From the NCBI RefSeq assembly GCF_003815875.1, contig NZ_CP033924.1, positions 2,232,001 through 2,296,000 of the forward strand: 64,000 bases of DNA, in the 5' to 3' direction. The DNA comes from Chryseobacterium lactis. Lineage in GTDB: Bacteria; Bacteroidota; Bacteroidia; Flavobacteriales; Weeksellaceae. The position numbers and the translations under genes are program-made. Positions 62,401 to 64,000 of the stretch are shown piece after piece. Under the pieces are notes generated by a model. It saw only the letters and a list, made by a program, of their open reading frames with translations, had not been told where the DNA came from and made no database searches. How positions within the stretch are numbered: the stretch's first letter is position 1; every line of letters begins with the position of its first letter.

Positions 62401-62679
62401 AAAGAATAAAATATTCTTATATGTAGAAAGTTTGTGTGGTTTACCTTTAATTAAAAGCTCTCCACTTTTTATAATTAGGTCAGTTATATTAATATTTTCA
62501 AAGTCTTTGATCTGAAAGTACAGTATATCATTATTAATAGATACTGTAAGGTCGTCAAATTTGTTATCAACTTTAGCTTCAATTTCAATACGAGAGATAT
62601 TTCTTTCAGCATCCATAATAGATAATAAAAGTAATGTTATATGTTTCTGATAAGTATAACCACTAAAGGCGTTTCTCAT
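59455..62679 (-). CDS. STAND NTPase with N-terminal PD-(D/E)XK nuclease-like domain (Avs-like)
   Basis: 1074 residues. N-terminus ~1-170: GYTYQKHITLLLL, Asp42-Asp43 in KFDDLTV and QIK (56-58) form a Cap4/DUF4297-like PD-(D/E)XK nuclease. STAND NTPase: Walker A GKPGVGKS (195-202), Walker B TFIIDGLDH (268-276), VLSRP sensor (303-307). The remaining ~650 residues are helical repeats that would sense the trigger. The layout matches Avs proteins, which recognise phage proteins and activate an effector by oligomerising. Confidence 0.8.
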   Translation of the reverse strand: MRNAFSGYTYQKHITLLLLSIMDAERNISRIEIEAKVDNKFDDLTVSINNDILYFQIKDFENINITDLIIKSGELLIKGKPHKLSTYKNILFFKHIDIIPNSKILDFDCYKLDDIYIVSMSRRDVDIYIDDLYNGNLNRRYEIEAFLNELLDERIWKIDRISLPILKTFNIDLQETSVNISHKLLEFEKILLIEGKPGVGKSHFVNSLTELYPQNILYRFWIGNQDRDYLDRLKFKNFIQDIFTKTFKDLKDRSISDLFQEFKKRQITFIIDGLDHVENYNKHELDKFIEFIKELKEHCKVIVLSRPLVTELEWKKHILENWNKNQTEQVLDELFHISDYKTQNQIFYLTQGYPLLVKYVAEFYKLNKELPEIEQLKDIDSFYEGIIKNEKGKHSLLLFLCTDSYIMFSELEIFLGESKYYVEEFIKEHPYLFDIKLNRVSLFHDSFNTYLRNRSNNYKKLKDSVNEKVYNSVTNLEKRFLSRLSLFKLEDNQRKQISRKFCSISTFEQIIQDNIDIEAIRDFYFNIRDSMYQCKFNDFEVLHYYELSLIINLLYRDHISTPNGFLYTYVKTLLFNGYTEEDITSSGYLFGMLFYLSTNNPILLYNNVSNDNYSTEHFHKQLNQDVNEEEYFFIQHDKAVTKKRINELLKNSFHFKDYLVLIIENLYIHQKRYKGLEELSDAIEIYLDGFESRGAIKLTPFLDKYPDSYYYANWYLKDVKENLIAKGYEVSNIDKNDYNHLTLKELILKYKEIGSFNLGNKIHEYIRLALNRKQHIDISSISVFWTKYYNRKDYTFYSIPMALKTLESKEIVSLEECIKVISEIQNISEKGYSYLLGEFIELYQPSEIIPKIEACNLDHLSLQWFLLPTKYINSFNNKLYNYAMNQLTSLHRSGSIEIGEIKNALLSNKLKDIELTFSIIKLKIRVEKSDEILKKINDTKLVFNIYIDNDKNKYKKTSEERFKEGVFYIEDIDFIKDKKLCPSEVAKLSDGSSSCLAEMQVFDIFEKKEVANHFKELLYNAIIGKTKRIDYNYILYYTPGNVLYMIDKYGNKKDFEAAVKSFKRFMKLSLVSLQ

Positions 62680-62689
62680 ACTAAAAGGC

Positions 62690-64000
62690 TTAAATACTTT
62701 TTTGATATATTTTTGTTATACTTTTCTCAAAAATATTTATTACCTCATCTTGATGATTTTTTAATTCACCTATCAATATTAAATAATGAGGTTTAAATAG
62801 CCTTAGTTTTCCTATTGAAAGAGCATACAAAAACTCATAAACAGCCTCTCCCTGATATTCATGTTTATGTTTTAAAAAAGTTAATAGCAAGCTTAACATT
62901 TCCAAAGAAGTATTTTCACTAATGGAATAATTTAATTCCTCATCTTTTGCAGCTCTTAAAATTGAAGCTTGAATAACTCCATCGTTAAATCTATTGAATA
63001 CTAGAGGAGTAAGTAGATTTCTTACAAAACTTGTTTGATAAAGTACTTTATTTTTATCAGTCCTCATATTATTTAAAATACAAGAAATTGTAAAGTAGAT
63101 GTCCGATTGACAGATATTTTGATAGTAACTGTTGTCATTGAAAAAAGCAGAATTCTGCCTGATCCTTAGTTCTTTTCCATCAATACTATTATAAAAAATA
63201 TTATTACTTCCTCCTTTAACTTGTGAACTGGAAAACGAGTCAAGTGTACTTATTCTTTCCTTGATAACATTACAAATTTCATCACTTTCTTCTAAAATTT
63301 GCTTCAAGAAATCACTTTCTCTGATCCAGGATGTTTCTGTGTTTGTGTTGTCACAAAAAATTTTTTCTATTTCAATGAATGTACTGTTTTCAGGTCCGTA
63401 TAGCCCATATTTGATATTACTTCTTAATTCATCATATTGTTTTTGATTATTAACTCTATTAATTCCAATAAAGTATATGAGTCTTAATGATGCATAATTT
63501 CTGAAATATCTACTCAAATACAGTAGATTTTTACCATTACTTATACACGATCCTACTATCAGAATAGAGCCAACAGTATTTTCATGAATATCATATTTAG
63601 AAAGTTCAGAATGATTAACAATTGTTGGCTCAACACCAATTTGTGGTTTAATAGAATCAGAAATGTATTCTGCTAATCCTTGAGAACCTTTGTCATTTAA
63701 ATGAATAATATATTTTATGGATGCCGGTATGTATTGTTGTATGTAAGAATCTAGTTTTTCTTGATGTTTAGGATACTCCTTAAGATTGTTTATTATTTTC
63801 TCATAATCAATATATAAGTCGTATTTTTTTCTGTTTGCTGTGTCTTCAGCATAAGATACTTTTAGTGTTGTTCCTATATCATTGGTATTTTTGAACTTGA
63901 ATAATTCTACAAAATCTTTAATTTCTTTTTTTATAAAACCAACAGTAATTTGTTTTGATTCAACAATTGGTTCATCTATACTAAATGAATCTCCAATGAT
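62690..64000 (-). CDS. Phosphoribosyltransferase-like protein (5' end outside window)
   Basis: The frame is open from the window edge to a stop at 62690, giving at least 436 residues; an internal TTG at 63517 is not the true start. ILIVGSCISNGKNLLYLSRYFR has the shape of a PRTase PRPP-loop (hhhhDDxxxTGxTL) but with Gly-Ser where two acids are usual. A preceding IKYIIHLNDKGSQGLAEYIS segment fits the same fold. The C-terminal ~270 residues are helical. It ends 10 bp before the STAND gene: same operon. Confidence 0.5.
   Translation of the reverse strand: MIGDSFSIDEPIVESKQITVGFIKKEIKDFVELFKFKNTNDIGTTLKVSYAEDTANRKKYDLYIDYEKIINNLKEYPKHQEKLDSYIQQYIPASIKYIIHLNDKGSQGLAEYISDSIKPQIGVEPTIVNHSELSKYDIHENTVGSILIVGSCISNGKNLLYLSRYFRNYASLRLIYFIGINRVNNQKQYDELRSNIKYGLYGPENSTFIEIEKIFCDNTNTETSWIRESDFLKQILEESDEICNVIKERISTLDSFSSSQVKGGSNNIFYNSIDGKELRIRQNSAFFNDNSYYQNICQSDIYFTISCILNNMRTDKNKVLYQTSFVRNLLTPLVFNRFNDGVIQASILRAAKDEELNYSISENTSLEMLSLLLTFLKHKHEYQGEAVYEFLYALSIGKLRLFKPHYLILIGELKNHQDEVINIFEKSITKIYQKSI

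Larger units (their letters stand above)
51549..64000. mobile_element. Integrative element C (right end outside window)
   Basis: Starts at the second attachment repeat with the same core genes as B, then carries a minus-strand defence cluster (PRTase-like, nuclease-STAND, SIR2). Its right attachment site is not in the window. Confidence 0.82.

Noticed and set aside
62690..63517. 275-codon gene starting at TTG 63517
   Set aside because: The same frame stays open to the window edge with continuous protein-like sequence, so this is only the 3' part of a longer gene.
33924..64000. Conjugative transposon (ICE)
   Set aside because: No relaxase, coupling protein, or type IV secretion gene is visible in B or the visible part of C.
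1..64000. CRISPR array
   Set aside because: No run of regularly spaced 20-40 bp repeats was found; all repeats seen are pairs, operators or terminators.

Overview
The window is AT-rich chromosomal DNA of a Bacteroidota species, most likely a flavobacterium of the Chryseobacterium/Elizabethkingia type. The grounds are a Bacteroidota-style tyrosine recombinase with TGLAYSE in place of the usual TGLR box, DUF3871 and JAB/RadC mobile-element genes, TAnnTTTG-like promoter boxes and the lack of strong Shine-Dalgarno sequences. No ordinary housekeeping gene is visible. Everything seen belongs to accessory elements joined end to end.

Region A (1-33923) is the right-hand part of a tailed-phage prophage, almost all on the minus strand. 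In transcription order (right to left) it carries a LexA-like repressor with divergent operators, a recombination block (coiled-coil protein, OB-like protein, YqaJ-type exonuclease, NinB-like protein), replication genes and HNH, a second XRE regulator with its own operator cluster, about fifteen small early genes, and then terS and terL. A tail assembly chaperone with a -1 frameshift at a run of nine T follows, then a tRNA-Cys, tail genes, the tape measure protein, a ClpP-like head protease and the start of a probable capsid gene. Head genes lie downstream of tail genes. A near-perfect TATTGTTTT-N-AAAACAATA palindrome recurs in gaps between late-gene blocks.

At 33924 and again at 51549 the 3' part of a tRNA-Met (CAT anticodon), starting exactly in the anticodon loop, is followed by an identical integrase module. 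Neither copy has its tRNA 5' half. The layout is therefore a tandem array in one tRNA gene: prophage A, element B (33924-51548, 17,625 bp) and element C (51549 to beyond the window). The intact tRNA and the prophage integrase should lie left of the window.

B and C share a four-gene core: tyrosine recombinase, SF2 helicase-like protein, RecA/AAA-like ATPase and DUF3871 protein. The first 4,377 bp are identical in everything I compared except one base, and identity stops abruptly inside the ATPase gene. After that the proteins are homologous but diverged and the cargo differs. B carries a C5 cytosine methyltransferase, a PD-(D/E)XK protein, a LlaJI/McrC-like endonuclease, a McrB-like AAA+ protein, a B3-domain restriction-like protein and a Vsr repair nuclease. 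It also has an XRE-controlled set of small membrane proteins and a JAB/RadC protein. C carries a minus-strand cluster of a phosphoribosyltransferase-like protein (5' end outside), a nuclease-STAND NTPase of Avs-like architecture and a SIR2 protein. The elements look like integrase-driven, non-conjugative islands that ferry interchangeable anti-phage cargo behind a conserved replication/recombination core. The C cluster and the core module are the best candidates for under-described biology.
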